From positions 2,914,001 through 2,978,000 of the forward strand of contig NC_088324.1 of NCBI RefSeq assembly GCF_910592395.1: 64,000 bases of DNA, read 5' to 3'. This document shows positions 37,750-49,063 of this stretch, in pieces. Below the pieces are notes generated by a model. The model worked only from the letters and a program-made list of their open reading frames with translations, ran no database searches and had not been told where the DNA came from. Both the position numbers and the translations under genes were made by a program. Position 1 is the stretch's first letter. The number at the start of each line of letters is the position of its first letter. The stretch is from Lineus longissimus. Its lineage: Eukaryota > Nemertea > Pilidiophora > Heteronemertea > Lineidae.

Positions 37750-38432
37750 ATGGAAGACAGAAGTAGGCTTTATCCAGATTTAAATCATCAATATATGATC
37801 GATGAACAGAAGTGACGAAGTCCGACTTAAACTCTCATGGTTTGAATCCTCATGATTTGAATCCTCAGGGTTTCAGACTTAATCAAATCAGTGAAGTTAA
37901 AAAATTATTTGAAGCTGAGATTGAATGCAGACGAAAAACATTTATGAAATACAAGAAAGCTTTTGACGTTATTACTGGGTTTAACCTTGCCCTACATTTA
38001 ACAAGTGTGGCTACTGGCTCTGCTGGTATTTCAGCAGTAGCAGGAGTCATCACTGCTCCAATAGGTTTTGCTTTGGGTGGCGTGACAATAGCAAGTGCCA
38101 TTACATCATCACTACTAAGTTTTCAGAAGAAGGTCATACTTAGGAAAATTGAAAAACATGAGAAGATATCACAATTGGCCATTTCCAAACTTAACACAAT
38201 CAATGATTTGGTCAGTAAAGCATTAACGGATTCGTTTATCTCTACAGAGGAATTCAGTTTAATCCTCAAGGAGAAGGAGAAGTACATTTCCTTGAAGAAT
38301 GCCATTGGAAAGAAACAAAAGAAGGCTAGTTCTGATACCAGTTTTGACGTAGAAACCCTCAATAATACTTTTTTAGAGGAAGGGAAAAAACTAGCACAGG
38401 CAGAGATGCTACAGAAATTAAAAAGCAAGTAA
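37750..38432 (+). pseudogene. Glycine-rich hydrophobic element protein, copy 2
   Basis: ATG at 37750 (TTAATTAAATGG) gives MEDRSRLYPDLN, matching the copy 1 start. After EQK a stop and a frame change occur exactly at a mini-hairpin fragment (GACGAAGTCCGACTT, about 37814-37829). The main part (37812-38432) is one open frame with the hydrophobic Gly/Ala stretch ITAPIGFALGGVTIASAITS and the charged C-terminal helix. It matches the broken gene at 6850-7527 without that gene's internal duplication. Confidence 0.65.
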
Positions 38433-38533
38433 TACATCATCAATATTATTATTATTTTAATTTACAACAAACATTGCCTTCATATTTTGATGCCTCATAT
38501 GTTGAAGCCTCAGCGCCACCTTATTCACTTTAA
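38427..38533 (+). CDS. Conserved PPxY-ending frame, copy 2
   Basis: A frame in -1 phase to the gene ending at 38432 reads QVIHHQYYYYFN, TLPS and ends APPYSL-TAA at 38531-38533. See the copy 1 counterpart at 6719-6867. No ATG in frame. Confidence 0.4.
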
Positions 38534-41500
38534 TAATAACAAATTAAGTAAATGAATATTATTGAAAGGATGTACAATTTCATTCATTTAATAGAGTACT
38601 TTAGTTTAGACTGTATTGAAGACCAGGAGTTAAAACATACGGGAAAATCCCGCTTACCTCGGCCTCAACCTGATCGATAATTCCCAAGTTTTATAGACCA
38701 GTACAATGAGTATGTGATTTCAATGGAACAGCTCGAGGTATTACATACGAGTATTGCGGTTCGGTGTCTTTGGAAGATCGCCGTCGCACCCGGTGTAGGC
38801 CTATTGTGTCATGCAATTGGCGTGCTTTACTGTGACGACACTGTATTGGATGTTTGCTATTGTCAGTCGACCGACTCATCAGTTTCAATGTTTCTTTACA
38901 CTGGCTGAGGCGGTCTAACCGTGTCATTTCATGCAGGCCTTTTTGTCGGCTTGGCTGTATGAATGTGGCTGGCAGGGAATAGGGTGTACTATAAATATTC
39001 GTCGTTAGAATTAGACATGTGTTAAGGGCACACGTCCCATGGCACCAGTCAAATGTCACGGAATTGTGTTGAAATCGCCAACATCAACAGACTTAGGACA
39101 ATTATCAATTCTTATTGTGACACAAGTACCGTTGACAAAACACAGAAAAAGACGCAAGTTCGCAAGAAAAGAATATTTAATACTTTACAATAGTCATCAA
39201 CATCAGAGAGGGGCATAAACTCGAGACCCTCGCCCTCTTCTTCCTCTTCAACAACTAGATCATTGATGTCTATTTCTACATTATTATTTTGTACTAATCT
39301 GCTCGCTTGCCAGGAAAGGCGAACTGCTTCCTTGGTAATTCGACCCCAAGCATGGCCTATCATACGGAGGACCTCTCGACGGGAAATTGGTGGGCATGCG
39401 CATGTCCCATCCTCTACTGTATTGCCCACTTTGCAGGCTTTCCATATTGCCCTTTACCTGCATTTAACTGCATACATGATTGTCAGGTCAATGGGTTGCA
39501 CGAGCGATGTACAACCCCCTGGCACATAGTCCATACGTCCACCAAGGTCCCCAACAGCCTCCTGGAAGTGTTCATTTAGGTAGGCCGGGTATCTATCCAC
39601 AATAAGGAGGAATTCTTCCTCATCATTAACAAATTCAACCAGTACAGTTTCTGTCCATTGAATCAATGAATCAATTCATGCCCATTTGGATTTGAAGTTA
39701 CCAGGAATGAAATTGAAACTTTTTATAACCCAACGCTTGTGATGAAGAATGGGAGAAAGTAAAACAAGTTTGTGTGCTCAGCGCGGGTATAGGTCGATAC
39801 AATTGTGAACAATAATGCGTCAGCTATTGTTTACACGATATTCGTTGGACATCATGTAATGAATACGATATTAATCACACGGCATTCGTCATTTGCCATG
39901 GTAGTACAAGCCACACTCACCGGTACATTCTCCGGTGCATGTTCCCTAAGTTCAGCTACGACTGCCCCATGTTTAACCAGTCGAGGGAAGTTCACTTCAG
40001 CTAGGCCTTTGTTCCCATCAGCCGCAATTAAAAGGGTGACTGTGCATCCTTCCTTCAGGTTTCCTCTCGATGTTTCTATGTCGACGTCGCGGTTACCTGT
40101 GTTATCCAACGAATGATTAGGGGGGAAATCATATCGCACAAAAGTCTGGTTCATGTTAAATAGGCGTCGTTCAGAATGGTTCCTCTCTTCCACTCTTCGT
40201 TGAATTACATCCCGAAAGTCAGCTACCAGCTGAGCAGCGTTTTCAGGAATTTTCTTAGAATCCCTTGTGCATCTTCTATAGCTGATGCGATGTCTGAAAT
40301 ATGAAATGACCAGTTTCAAAGAAAAAAGGAAATGCGGATGTGGGAGAAGTTTTAAGTGCTCTAGGAGAAGCCGCATAATGGTATCCTAAAAACATGAATA
40401 CCATTGATTATCGATTTGTCCATCACTAGTCATACTGATGGTTAACATTTGGCTACGCGGTAGAATATCATGAATCAGTGAGGTTGTTGTTTTCAATTAC
40501 ACCAATAAGTAGAAGTAAAATGTAACATTGCACTGTTTATTCACATTTCAATCAGTGGTGTACTTAATGTTCATTTTCTTGACATTTCCCCTCACCTTTT
40601 CATAAAACGTTCAAGCCAGTGCGGAGAGGCTCTGAAATCCAAACACCGAGGTCGAGACATTTCCAACTGCGCCCTCTCATCTCCAGGGATATTGTCCACC
40701 CATCGTCGGAAATCCCTACCGGCTTGGTCCTTTAAGTCTTGTACAGAGACTGGCAACCCAAAGTCTCTCCTTCTACGATACCATCCAACTGTGGAATTTT
40801 CGATTTCTGGCCAAATACCTGAAATGATAAAAGCTTCTGTACCATGAATGCAGTAGGACAACACATTTTATCAAACAGTTCACATTCACCTTACCCGACC
40901 CCCCCCCCCCCCAAAAAAAACCCAACAAAATTCAGAGTTCAATTCATGCTGTATACTGTGTACGCATCCACAGAAGCCACATGGCTAGCAAAATTAGGCC
41001 TTTGCCCTGGCGTGTACAATACATCGTAGGTAAACAATAGTGTGGTTTCGCACCCTTACGAAATACGAAAACGAAGCACGAAATGCGTACCACGTCACCA
41101 ATTTTTGCTGACTTCAATTCGTAAATAGTATTACGCAGTTCGCTACCGCAGTTATTTAAGGGTAATTCCCAGTGGCAAAATGGATCGGAGATTACGGGTC
41201 GGCTGAACAGCGCAGTGCGAATTACCAAACGTGTTTGACATAATCAATGCATGTGTGAATAGAAGTCGCAGTCCGTCTTTGGTATAAAAGAGGCACGAGG
41301 ATTTTTCAAATTTGTCGTGCCCTTTGCGTAGAAGTGGTAAGTACGAATTAGTTTTGTCACATTTCTAAATTCTCTTCAAGCAACACCGGCTTTGAGGTAA
41401 AACACGACAGCAGATGCATATGTGGTATAGGCTGTGCACTCCTGGCCAGACAGGGTGGCCTTTCTATTTTTGTGAAGGTGTATAAAACACAATAAGGTTC

Positions 41501-41615
41501 TGAACTGACCAAGCCCGCCTGTGGTTTCTTTCCCTCTCGCCTTTATACATGTGTATCTTTCTTTGAATTTTCTGCAATTTCCGGGTTTCAGGGAGCCTTC
41601 TTGCCAAAAAAAAAC

Positions 41616-42966
41616 ATGGCGCTAATCGGAACGCAATTCAACAGATCGTTAGATGAAGTGATGCTCCGCGAAGTCGTCGCCAGGAAAGTCAACATAGCAA
41701 AAGGGATGTCAGCAACGGCTGAGTGGCAAGGGGTGACAGACGCTGTAAACCTCCACCTTCGAAAGGAACGAAAGAAGGTGACCCTCAGACAAACAAAAGA
41801 CCGGGCCAAACATCTCTTAAAGCAACACCGGCAGGCTGAGAACAAGTCCGAGAAAGCGTGAGTTCACTTAGTTTTCAATTAGTTTGAACTTAAAACATAT
41901 GTGCATGCAAGGGCGTAGGCGGGGGGGGGGCTGCACTGGATGCACGTGCACCCCCACCCCGATGAGCCATGAGAGTAGTTCCGCCCCTGGCAAGCAAATA
42001 AATTGCACCCCTTTTTCTTCTTTCGAACTACAGCTTCGGGACATAGGACATGAGAACGCATAAGATCTTAACTAGACCAGCTGAAGACTGCTTCTGGTGT
42101 GGAATCTATGCTGATTTTCTAAATTTTAGTTCCAGCATCCCAAGATGTGCACCTTCCCATGCCCAAACCAGCCTACGCACTTGGCATGTACATGTACCTC
42201 TTTTCAAACACAATGAAATTGACTGGTACAAATAAATTATTCAAATCGATGTTTTTTATAAGGATCGATGAACTATTTCTGATGAACGATATGTTACGTC
42301 TATCGACATCCTCTTGACTTTGTGGTTCGCACTCTATGGGACCGCCGATGACGTTGTTATTTTTTTCAAATGCAGGAGTGGTGTCGAAGAGGAAGAAGAG
42401 GACGAAGTTAAAAAGCTACTGACCGATTGGATGTTTCGAATCGAACAAGGGGTTGACGAGAAACCCAGGACCAAGAAAAAGGATGCTGATGGCAAAAAAC
42501 TGGAGGCCAAGGGGCTTCTCATTAGGGAAGCTGCTATGAGGGCTTTGAAAAAAGGTCAATACAGGTTGCGCCCTTTTGAGAACACCGACGACAACCCTTT
42601 TGAAGGAGATGCCCCCGAAGAAGACGAGATCGCGACTGATCCAGAAGATAGTGCAGGACCACAGCAAACACCTACCACACGCAAGAGAAAAATGCGGTCA
42701 GATGTAATCGAGTACCTATCCGAAAAGAACGAAAAGGATGACCGTTTGCGCTTAGAGGAAATTCGATTCAAGGAAAGGAAGTTCGATAAGGAGGCAGAAT
42801 TGCGTGAGAAAGAACTCAAACTCCAATGAGAACGACTTGAAAAGGACAGTAAGTTGCATGAAGAGGAGCTAAGTTTAAAAAAAGCTCAGTTGGACTTGCA
42901 GCGTGAGCAGCAGATGGAAATGACCAAGCTTATGATGGTCATACTTAAGAACCCTGCCAAAAACTA
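41616..42966 (+). pseudogene. Harbinger Myb-like DNA-binding protein, two exons, one stop
   Basis: Exon 1, 41616-41857 (MALIGTQFNRSLDEVMLREVV.., KKVTLRQTKDRAKHLLKQH), donor at 41858. Exon 2 starts 42376 after TGCAG: SGVEEEEEDEVKKLLTDWM, acidic linker, KRKMRSDVIEYLSEKNE, and a coiled coil of RLEEIRFKERKFDKEAELRE. An in-frame TGA at 42827-42829 (CGA or similar before) precedes the rest of the coil, which continues to TAA at 42964-42966. Partner protein for the transposase at 43799-47129. Confidence 0.7.
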
Positions 42967-43798
42967 ATGCTTTCTTCTATAGCATCATGTACCGCAACTG
43001 AAGTGCTGGTAATCCTGTTCAGCATATGTTTGGGCAGTTACAGGGTTACCCAGGTAAGGTTTCATTGGCTAATTTTTCAACTATGCTTCTACTGGTTCTT
43101 TTTATAGGTAGTTTTTAAAATAAACTTTCAAATGTTTCGAATGTCCACGATGCACATGAAACATCATTCAGTACTTAACATAAGGTGCAGTACCAATCTC
43201 GCTCGTTTGAAAAATTGGCAAGTGAAACATTTCCTTGGACACCCATGGAATGAATACTAACTGCTTCTTTAAAACAAGTGAATGTTGCATAAATTTCACT
43301 CTTAGAACTTCTTAAGGTTTCACCGAAGGGGGCGGCCATTTTGCTAGTATTTCAAATTTTAAACTAAGTGCAATTCCTTTAAATAGAAGTGAAGGCACAT
43401 TTAAAGAATGGGAGTCTGTTTTCTGACATATAAACAACATCCTTGAAATGTGCATTCACTTCATTTTGAAAGAGTTCTACTTGTTTTACATTAGAAGTTA
43501 AAACAAATCAGCCCTGATCAACCCTTAAAATTGACAAATATTTCTGATAGAAACAATTTTCCAATACAGGAAATACATGTATAACGTTCCTGATTGTGGC
43601 TGCTTTGTACTGTTGCTTCACTTATAAAATGTAATGAAATTACAGAGCGCCATGAAGTCCCATGTTGATGATGATATCTATCTTTGTTAATTATCAATAA
43701 ATGTCATTACATGTAATTCACACAACAGTCCATTTTGTTTCTGTTCTGGTACGAGTGACCGAGAAAACGTTTTCCTAAAAAAACTGATTGCTCAAATA
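42967..43798. other. Non-coding spacer between the two Harbinger genes
   Basis: Convergent 3' ends; no gene. Contains possible polyadenylation words (AATAAA near 43120, AATAAATG near 43696). Confidence 0.5.
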
Positions 43799-44583
43799 CT
43801 AAGCAATAATTGGGCGGGAAAGGTTTGCTAGGTCACCCTGTATCCTTCGCTTGAACAATTCACCCAATATAAATTTCGAGTTCGGGTGGTTGAACGTTGA
43901 AGTAGCAGGAAGTGACTGAGCCATACAGACATGTATGGCAGTTAACGAGTAAACCGCCGACAAGGTAAAGTTAGCGACTGGCTGTAAGAAAACTTTGAGG
44001 TTTTTTTTTAAGTCCAGGAAGGCAAATTGCTGAATCAGTTTACCAAATTGCCATTCAACTGCCTCGCGCACTGATGACATGGCTTTGTTGAACTCGAGCT
44101 GGTTCTGATCATGCGCGTTCCTGTATGGAGGTATGAGAAAGTCCCTAGTAGGATAGGCTGGGTCCCCATATAAGCAGAATGGGTCGTGGTTTCTGTCCTC
44201 CCATTGCCCTTGTTCAAGCTGTTGCAGAACACCACTCTGTGTCAGCAAGAAGCATTCGTGTCTTCGACCTTCAATTGGGCCAAAGAGGTTGGCGATGATC
44301 CCATCTGGTGACATTATGGACTGAAATTTTATCGCATGAATCCTCTTGTGGCCGTTTTAGCATATGCGCTGGAGGTGCGTCGGCCTGCAGATCGGTCTGA
44401 CTGTCCCATCTATGAATTCGAAGCCAATGCAGTTGCGTAGAGCTCCTTTATCGTGTATCGCATCGGCGAATTCCTGAAATCTGTTGACAAGCCAGGGTTG
44501 ATTAAGATCGGTGAGTTTACCAGAGAAACTGTAGTATATGAAGTTGAGTACAGACGAAACGGTCACAGAGAGGGTAGATTTAG

Positions 44584-46774
44584 TGTGTAAACTAGGTTTA
44601 TAGGCCACCGTAGACAAATTCACTGTAGTGAAATATGACATGCATTTATGGATTCACGTGGTTTATATGTTCACCCTTATAATAATGTTGTAATAAAGAT
44701 CACTTCGCATGTGGAGTCACAAGAAGCACGTAGTTCCTCTTGCGTTTGTCCCTGTGGGCTCTAACAGGAATCTGGTGTTTTAGTATTGATGTTTACAAAT
44801 GGTGCCGTGACCAGGAACAATGGGACCTGTGGAAGTCTGGAATTAATTCAGAAAAATTGCTTGCCGCTGCTATTGAAATTGACACGTCTGACCCACCTCA
44901 CATCACAATGGATATAAGTAAAGTGATCGACATCAGTAGATTCAATAATCTCGAGCAACTATTACATGTTACTGTCTACGTTCTGAGATTCGCACGCATT
45001 AGCCGGGAGACACAACACATAACCGTAGGAGAAATGGAACAGGCCGAAACTCTTTGGGTGAAAGCAGTTCAATCTTCATATTTTTCTGAGGCCTTGGATT
45101 ACTTAAATCAGGACAAACCAAGCGGACGTATTCCGTGTATTGTGCAACAGTTGAATGTTGTGTTAGACACAAAAGGTGTTCTTCGTGGCGCGGGGAGATT
45201 AGGTAATGCTGTGTCACTAGACAGTAATGCGCGTAAACCTGTGTTGTTACCTCGGAAATGCCACTTTACTAGACTTGTGATCAAAAGAGCGCATGCGCGC
45301 GTTCTTCATGCTGGATTAGGTTCAACCGTAGTTGCTGTGCGAAAACGATATTGGATTACTGCAACGCGGGCAGAGGTTAGGTCAGTGTTGAAATCATGTG
45401 TAATCTGTAAACGTGTTACCGGCACTGCGTACCGGTTACCACAGAGCCCTGATCTACCCGAATACCGTATTGATACGACCAAAGCGTTTAGTAACATTGG
45501 TATGGACTTCACGGGACATCTTCTAGTGAAAGATCGCGATGGACATGTGTTCAAAGTTTACGTGTGTTTATTTACATGTTTAGGCACTAGAGGTGTAAAC
45601 CTTGAACTGGTCAATGATTTGAGCGCCGATTCGTTCATCAAAGCATTCAGAAGGCATTGTGGCACTTATGTTGTTCCAGATAGGTGTTTCTCCGACAACG
45701 CAACTAATTTCAAGTCGGGAAGTAGTGAAATCGAAAAGTTACTAAGGCGTGTGGCGAGTTCAGAAGTGCAAGAGCATTTTATTGCAAAGCGCATTAGATT
45801 TGATTTCATACCGGTACAGTCCCCCTGGTGGGGAGGTTATTGGGAACGTCTCATAGGCGTAATGAAGTCAGTACTAAGGAAAGTGTTAGGCCGGGCATTG
45901 ATTAGTTTTGAAGAAATGTACACATTGATCAAAGAGGTTCAGTCCGTCCTAAACAATAGGCCATTGACGTATGCAAGTGGATCAATAGAAGATCCCAAAC
46001 CTCTGACACCGTCAATGCTATTGTTTGGCTACGAGACTGATGAGTTGCCACATGAGTTGTTTGATGAAACTGACCCTGATTGGTCACACGTTGGGACTGC
46101 TGACTTCATTACGAGGGCAGAACGTAGGCGCGCTCAATTGCACACTCATTTTGTGACAAGGTTCAAGAATGAATACCTAAGCTGCTTACGTGAGAGACAC
46201 GCTTACCAAGTGCGTAAACATTGTCCAAGTGATGATATCATTAGTGTAGGTGACGTAGTACAGATTCATGAGGACAATATACCCCGTACACGTTGGAAAC
46301 TAGGCCTTGTAACTGAGCTATTGTTCGGCTCTGACAGTAGAGTCAGAGCAGCCAAAGTAAAAAGTGGGAATTGTTTTACTAGCAGAGCAATTTCGAAGTT
46401 GTATCCGTTAGAAGTCAGATCAGAATCTGTTAGACAAACTGTGTTAAGTGAATTAAAGTCATGTGATGATCCCGGGGAACCTGAGCTAAGATGTAGCAAG
46501 CGCCCTTCGGTGGCAGCGACGAGAAGCAAAATTGCAGCGCAGTTGGCCGGGGCGGAGGATGTGTAAACTAGGTTTATAGGCCACCGTAGACAAATTCACT
46601 GTAGTGAAATATGACATGCATTTATGGATTCACGTGGTTTATATGTTCGCCCTTATAATAATGTTGAAATAAAGATCACTTCGCATGTGGAGTCACAAGA
46701 AGCACGTAGTTCCTCTTGCGTTTGTCCCTGTGGGCTCAAACAGGAATCTGGTGTATTAGTATTGATGTTTACAA
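44584..46774 (+). mobile_element. Mini BEL/Pao retrotransposon with two 215-bp LTRs
   Basis: LTRs 44584-44798 and 46560-46774 are the same length and almost identical, starting TGTGTAAACTAGG and ending GTTTACAA. ATTTAG flanks both sides (44578-44583 and 46775-46780; the exact 5-6 bp is ambiguous). A primer-binding-like TGGTGCCGTGACC follows the left LTR. The internal part is only about 1.76 kb: gag, protease, reverse transcriptase and RNase H are missing, leaving the integrase part of pol. LTR similarity says insertion was recent; it must have been copied by enzymes of another element. Confidence 0.88.
44740..46566 (+). CDS. BEL/Pao pol C-terminal part: integrase
   Basis: An uninterrupted frame of about 600 codons entering from the left LTR (no clear ATG; first Met codon in the pol-like part is near 44909) and ending inside the right LTR. 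It contains IDISRFNNLEQLLHVTVYVLRF (linker typical of BEL), an H2C2 zinc motif (H...VLHAG, SCVICKR) and the DDE core NIGMDFTGH (D), CFSDNATNF (D), WWGGYWERLIG (E). A DUF5641-like end follows (NIPRTRWKLGLV). Complete as an integrase domain, though without the rest of the polyprotein. Confidence 0.85.
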   Translation: MRLSLWALTGIWCFSIDVYKWCRDQEQWDLWKSGINSEKLLAAAIEIDTSDPPHITMDISKVIDISRFNNLEQLLHVTVYVLRFARISRETQHITVGEMEQAETLWVKAVQSSYFSEALDYLNQDKPSGRIPCIVQQLNVVLDTKGVLRGAGRLGNAVSLDSNARKPVLLPRKCHFTRLVIKRAHARVLHAGLGSTVVAVRKRYWITATRAEVRSVLKSCVICKRVTGTAYRLPQSPDLPEYRIDTTKAFSNIGMDFTGHLLVKDRDGHVFKVYVCLFTCLGTRGVNLELVNDLSADSFIKAFRRHCGTYVVPDRCFSDNATNFKSGSSEIEKLLRRVASSEVQEHFIAKRIRFDFIPVQSPWWGGYWERLIGVMKSVLRKVLGRALISFEEMYTLIKEVQSVLNNRPLTYASGSIEDPKPLTPSMLLFGYETDELPHELFDETDPDWSHVGTADFITRAERRRAQLHTHFVTRFKNEYLSCLRERHAYQVRKHCPSDDIISVGDVVQIHEDNIPRTRWKLGLVTELLFGSDSRVRAAKVKSGNCFTSRAISKLYPLEVRSESVRQTVLSELKSCDDPGEPELRCSKRPSVAATRSKIAAQLAGAEDV

Positions 46775-46780
46775 ATTTAG

Positions 46781-47453
46781 GGTAATTGAAAAAGTTATCA
46801 AGAGTCACGAATCGATTGGGATAGGCAAGTCTTGCCAGAAAGATGCATAGTGCAGATGCCCTATCCATAACTGATCTATTACGTTGGACGAATCTCTCAG
46901 GAAGTCGAAGGGCATCAGCAAGCCGGAATAGGTCCTGCTTCTCAAATCTGAAGAATGCCCAGCATTGTGCATTTGAAACGTCTGCTATGTTGAATTTTGG
47001 TGTCGCTGGGTCATACGTACTCTCCTTCAGACCTGGCAAAAGGAAGAGAAGCACGTCATCGTCATCCTCGCCGGCTAACAAAACATTTTCAACCTCTTCG
47101 GCGACCGCCATCTTTATAAAAAGCGCCACCTACAACGGCTACAGCGCATGCCAGATAGATTCGTCCTTCATATTTCGTGTTTTATGCGAAACTCAAAATT
47201 GCATGAAGTACGAAGTACAAATAAGAACTCTATTCTCGTGCTTCGTTTTCGTATTTCGTAACGGTGCGAAACCTCACTAATAACTTGGGGCCATTTCATT
47301 GAATTAACTGTCGGCTGACTTTCGCAAGTGGTCTATTACGAGCGCATACGTTCGAACCCAGAGCTTCGGCTCCAAAGTATGGTTCCACTGCAAACTGAGT
47401 TGATGCCGAACTCGGTAGGCCTACATGCAGTGGACAGTGACATCCCTGTAATT
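46781..47453. other. Harbinger end and pogo intron
   Basis: Holds the N-terminal transposase part, the Harbinger right end (to 47278) and about 175 bases of pogo intron. No further gene. Confidence 0.5.
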
Positions 47454-48108
47454 CTAGAGGGTTAGATTCAATAAAAAAGGCGTTCGACGCTCACCGTTCC
47501 CCAATTGACGGTACCGTCTCATCCGTCTTCGCCGTTGACATTCTTCATGCGCACCCCTGATGTCATCCTCGTTACGAATCCAGTGGCGGAATGTATTAAC
47601 TCGAATGTTACGAAACCTGGCAAAGTCAGCGGGAGTACGCCCTCGGTCGTGTACTTCAAGATGAGTCAGCCAGTACTCGTCCATACACAGGATATTTTGC
47701 TCCAACGAATAGGCCTGGAGTCGGCGCCTTGGAGGCGCAGTATCCACATCCATCGCCATGCACGTACATGTGCAGTGCCAGGTGACGAATAAAAAGGAAA
47801 ATAGAATCTCGCCTTGCATTTTTAATTTTAGTCTTCAAACCGTTGCACGCAACTTTCGGAAGCTCAGTCAATGCATGAATGCGACAAAATTATGCGTAAG
47901 GCCTCTCGATGCGATGTGGTAATGATCGTTAATGGGAAACGCCGTGGAAAGAATACCCTGTGCTAGAGAAAGGCCCATTTAACCCTGCGTTCATGTAAGA
48001 CTATTGACAATGGCTATTCCATTGAAATCACTATGTCCCTGGTACCGGTCTATAAAACTTAGAAAATGTCGAACGGGTTGAGGCAGGGGTGAGTGGGATT
48101 TTCCCGTA

Positions 48109-49060
48109 AGTGTCCTTATTAGATAGATTGCCCTAGTAGAGAGGTTTCCGCTATAAGAGATGTTCCACTGTTACACCTCTTAGGCATATTTACCATGTGT
48201 ACATGATGACGAAAACTTAGATCAATGTGACCGACTTTTCTGGAGTAAATAGGTCAAGGTCGTAAAAAATTCTATGTGGGTCATATCTGAAGAAACTTTC
48301 ACCGTGTGATCTGTTAAATTAATGTCAATGACTTATCAAAACAAATCTTACAACGTGCCCTTTTCACCTGAACAAGATTGCCAAGGTCACAGAGGTCAAA
48401 CTATAAATTTTCCCAAATATACTTGTCCCAGGCTGTTCAAATTTGATATGTTGACACCGATTAAGCATCTCTAGGCCTATGTGGTGACCAAGATTTAGGT
48501 CAATGTGACCTACTTTTATTGCAAAAGTAAGTCAAGGTCATAGCTCTAGAAAACAAAATCACTGTCTAGTCTTCGAATGAGTGTCATTGATTAATCTGCA
48601 AGCATCACAAAATGGTTGATACATTTTGACCTTGACCTTAATATTTCAAACGTGACATGGATCAATATTTATGTAATTACAGCGGTAGCAATATAATCGT
48701 TATCAATCACAGGCGAGACATGGCTCCAGGCCATTTCATCCCATCGATTTTGACCACGGCAGAGCAGGCAACAGCTGGTCGGCGGCAGAATAAGAAAAGC
48801 TATACGGCAGCAGCCATGCCGGTTCTGTGGTTACTAGGAAAATTCGGAGCCGTTATATTATTCAAGATCTCCATTTTTACCACCATTCTCAGTGAGACTA
48901 AAGAAGCATGTCTCGGTAAGCATGATATGATATTCTAAAACACCTCGATTTAGAATACACAGCACTTTACAGTGTAAATGCACTGTGCGCCTTCGTAGCA
49001 GCGGTTATGGTTGGCAACCAAAACCGCTTGGGTTGTTGCAAAATGTGGAAGTAGTCAGAA
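48109..49060. repeat. Dispersed repeat region with AGGTCA direct repeat
   Basis: 48110-48165 has GAGAGG/ATAGAG words shared with 26340 and 61650. 48220-48640 resembles the GTGACCTTGACC-rich class of repeats, including a perfect AGGTCACAGAGGTCA at 48384-48398. A frame at 48657-48938 has no protein character. Confidence 0.5.
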
Positions 49061-49063
49061 AGT

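Larger units (their letters stand above)
22104..38639. mobile_element. Polinton/adintovirus-like element, copy 2 (inverted relative to copy 1, interrupted)
   Basis: Gene order matches copy 1 read in reverse: ATPase start (22142-22144, minus), integrase (22149-23278), HNH-like protein (from 23319), small proline-rich protein (37391), hydrophobic protein (37750-38432), PPxY frame (to 38533). The HNH-like gene is cut twice, by a Harbinger element (23490-29742) and by a LINE (about 29788-36593). All genes except the main part of the hydrophobic protein have stops or frameshifts. The polymerase and capsid parts are absent. Right border set by the pogo-like element starting at 38640. Confidence 0.8.
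43799..47129 (-). pseudogene. Harbinger DDE transposase split by a BEL/Pao element
   Basis: The N-terminal part, 47129 to about 46781, has KFNIADVSNAQCWAFFRFEKQDLFRLADALRLPERF. After the retroelement (44584-46774) it continues at about 44583-44357 with NQPWLVNRFQEFADAI and FIDGTVRPICRP (first catalytic D). A TAA replaces a codon near 44357, then GHKRIHAIKFQS, FGPIEGRRHE, CLYGDPAYP (second D) and SVREAVEWQFGKL (E) follow to TAA at 43799. Otherwise well preserved. Confidence 0.8.
41039..47278. mobile_element. PIF/Harbinger element nested in the pogo-like element
   Basis: Ends AGTGTGGTTTCGCACCCTTA (41039) and its inverted partner at 47278 extend about 40 bases (TTACGAAATACGAAAACGAA in both). 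Flanked by AAT on both sides (41036-41038 and 47279-47281). Contains a plus-strand Myb-like gene and a convergent minus-strand transposase, the standard Harbinger pair. A BEL/Pao element lies inside the transposase. Confidence 0.85.
39112..47759 (-). pseudogene. pogo-like transposase, multi-exon (with an in-frame TGA)
   Basis: Exons: 47759-47495 (start MAMDVD; N-terminal helix-turn-helix region, donor at 47494), 40818-40596 (RPRCLDFRASPHWLERFMKR, CENP-B-type DNA-binding), 40293-39921 (FNMNQTFVRYDFPPNHSLD, TLLIAADGNKG), and about 39715-39112 (LLIVDRYPAYL, then YVPGGCTSLVQPIDLTI). The last has the second and third catalytic Asp typical of the pogo/Tigger DDD group, and an acidic C-terminus. A TGA interrupts the last catalytic exon at about 39677. 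The transposase would cut and paste the element at TA sites; this copy is probably dead. Confidence 0.72.
38640..48106. mobile_element. pogo-like (Tc1/mariner superfamily) DNA transposon
   Basis: TA flanks at 38638-38639 and 48107-48108 with ends CGGGAAAATCCC and GGGATTTTCCCG. Inverted similarity extends about 95 bases (words AAGTTTTATAGACC and GATTTCAATGGAA on both sides). Minus-strand transposase exons lie at both ends because a Harbinger element of 6.2 kb (41039-47278) sits in an intron. Adjacent to the right border of virus copy 2. Confidence 0.82.

Noticed and set aside
48657-48938. Plus-strand frame of 93 codons
   Set aside because: No domain or conserved pattern; lies in repeat-rich DNA.
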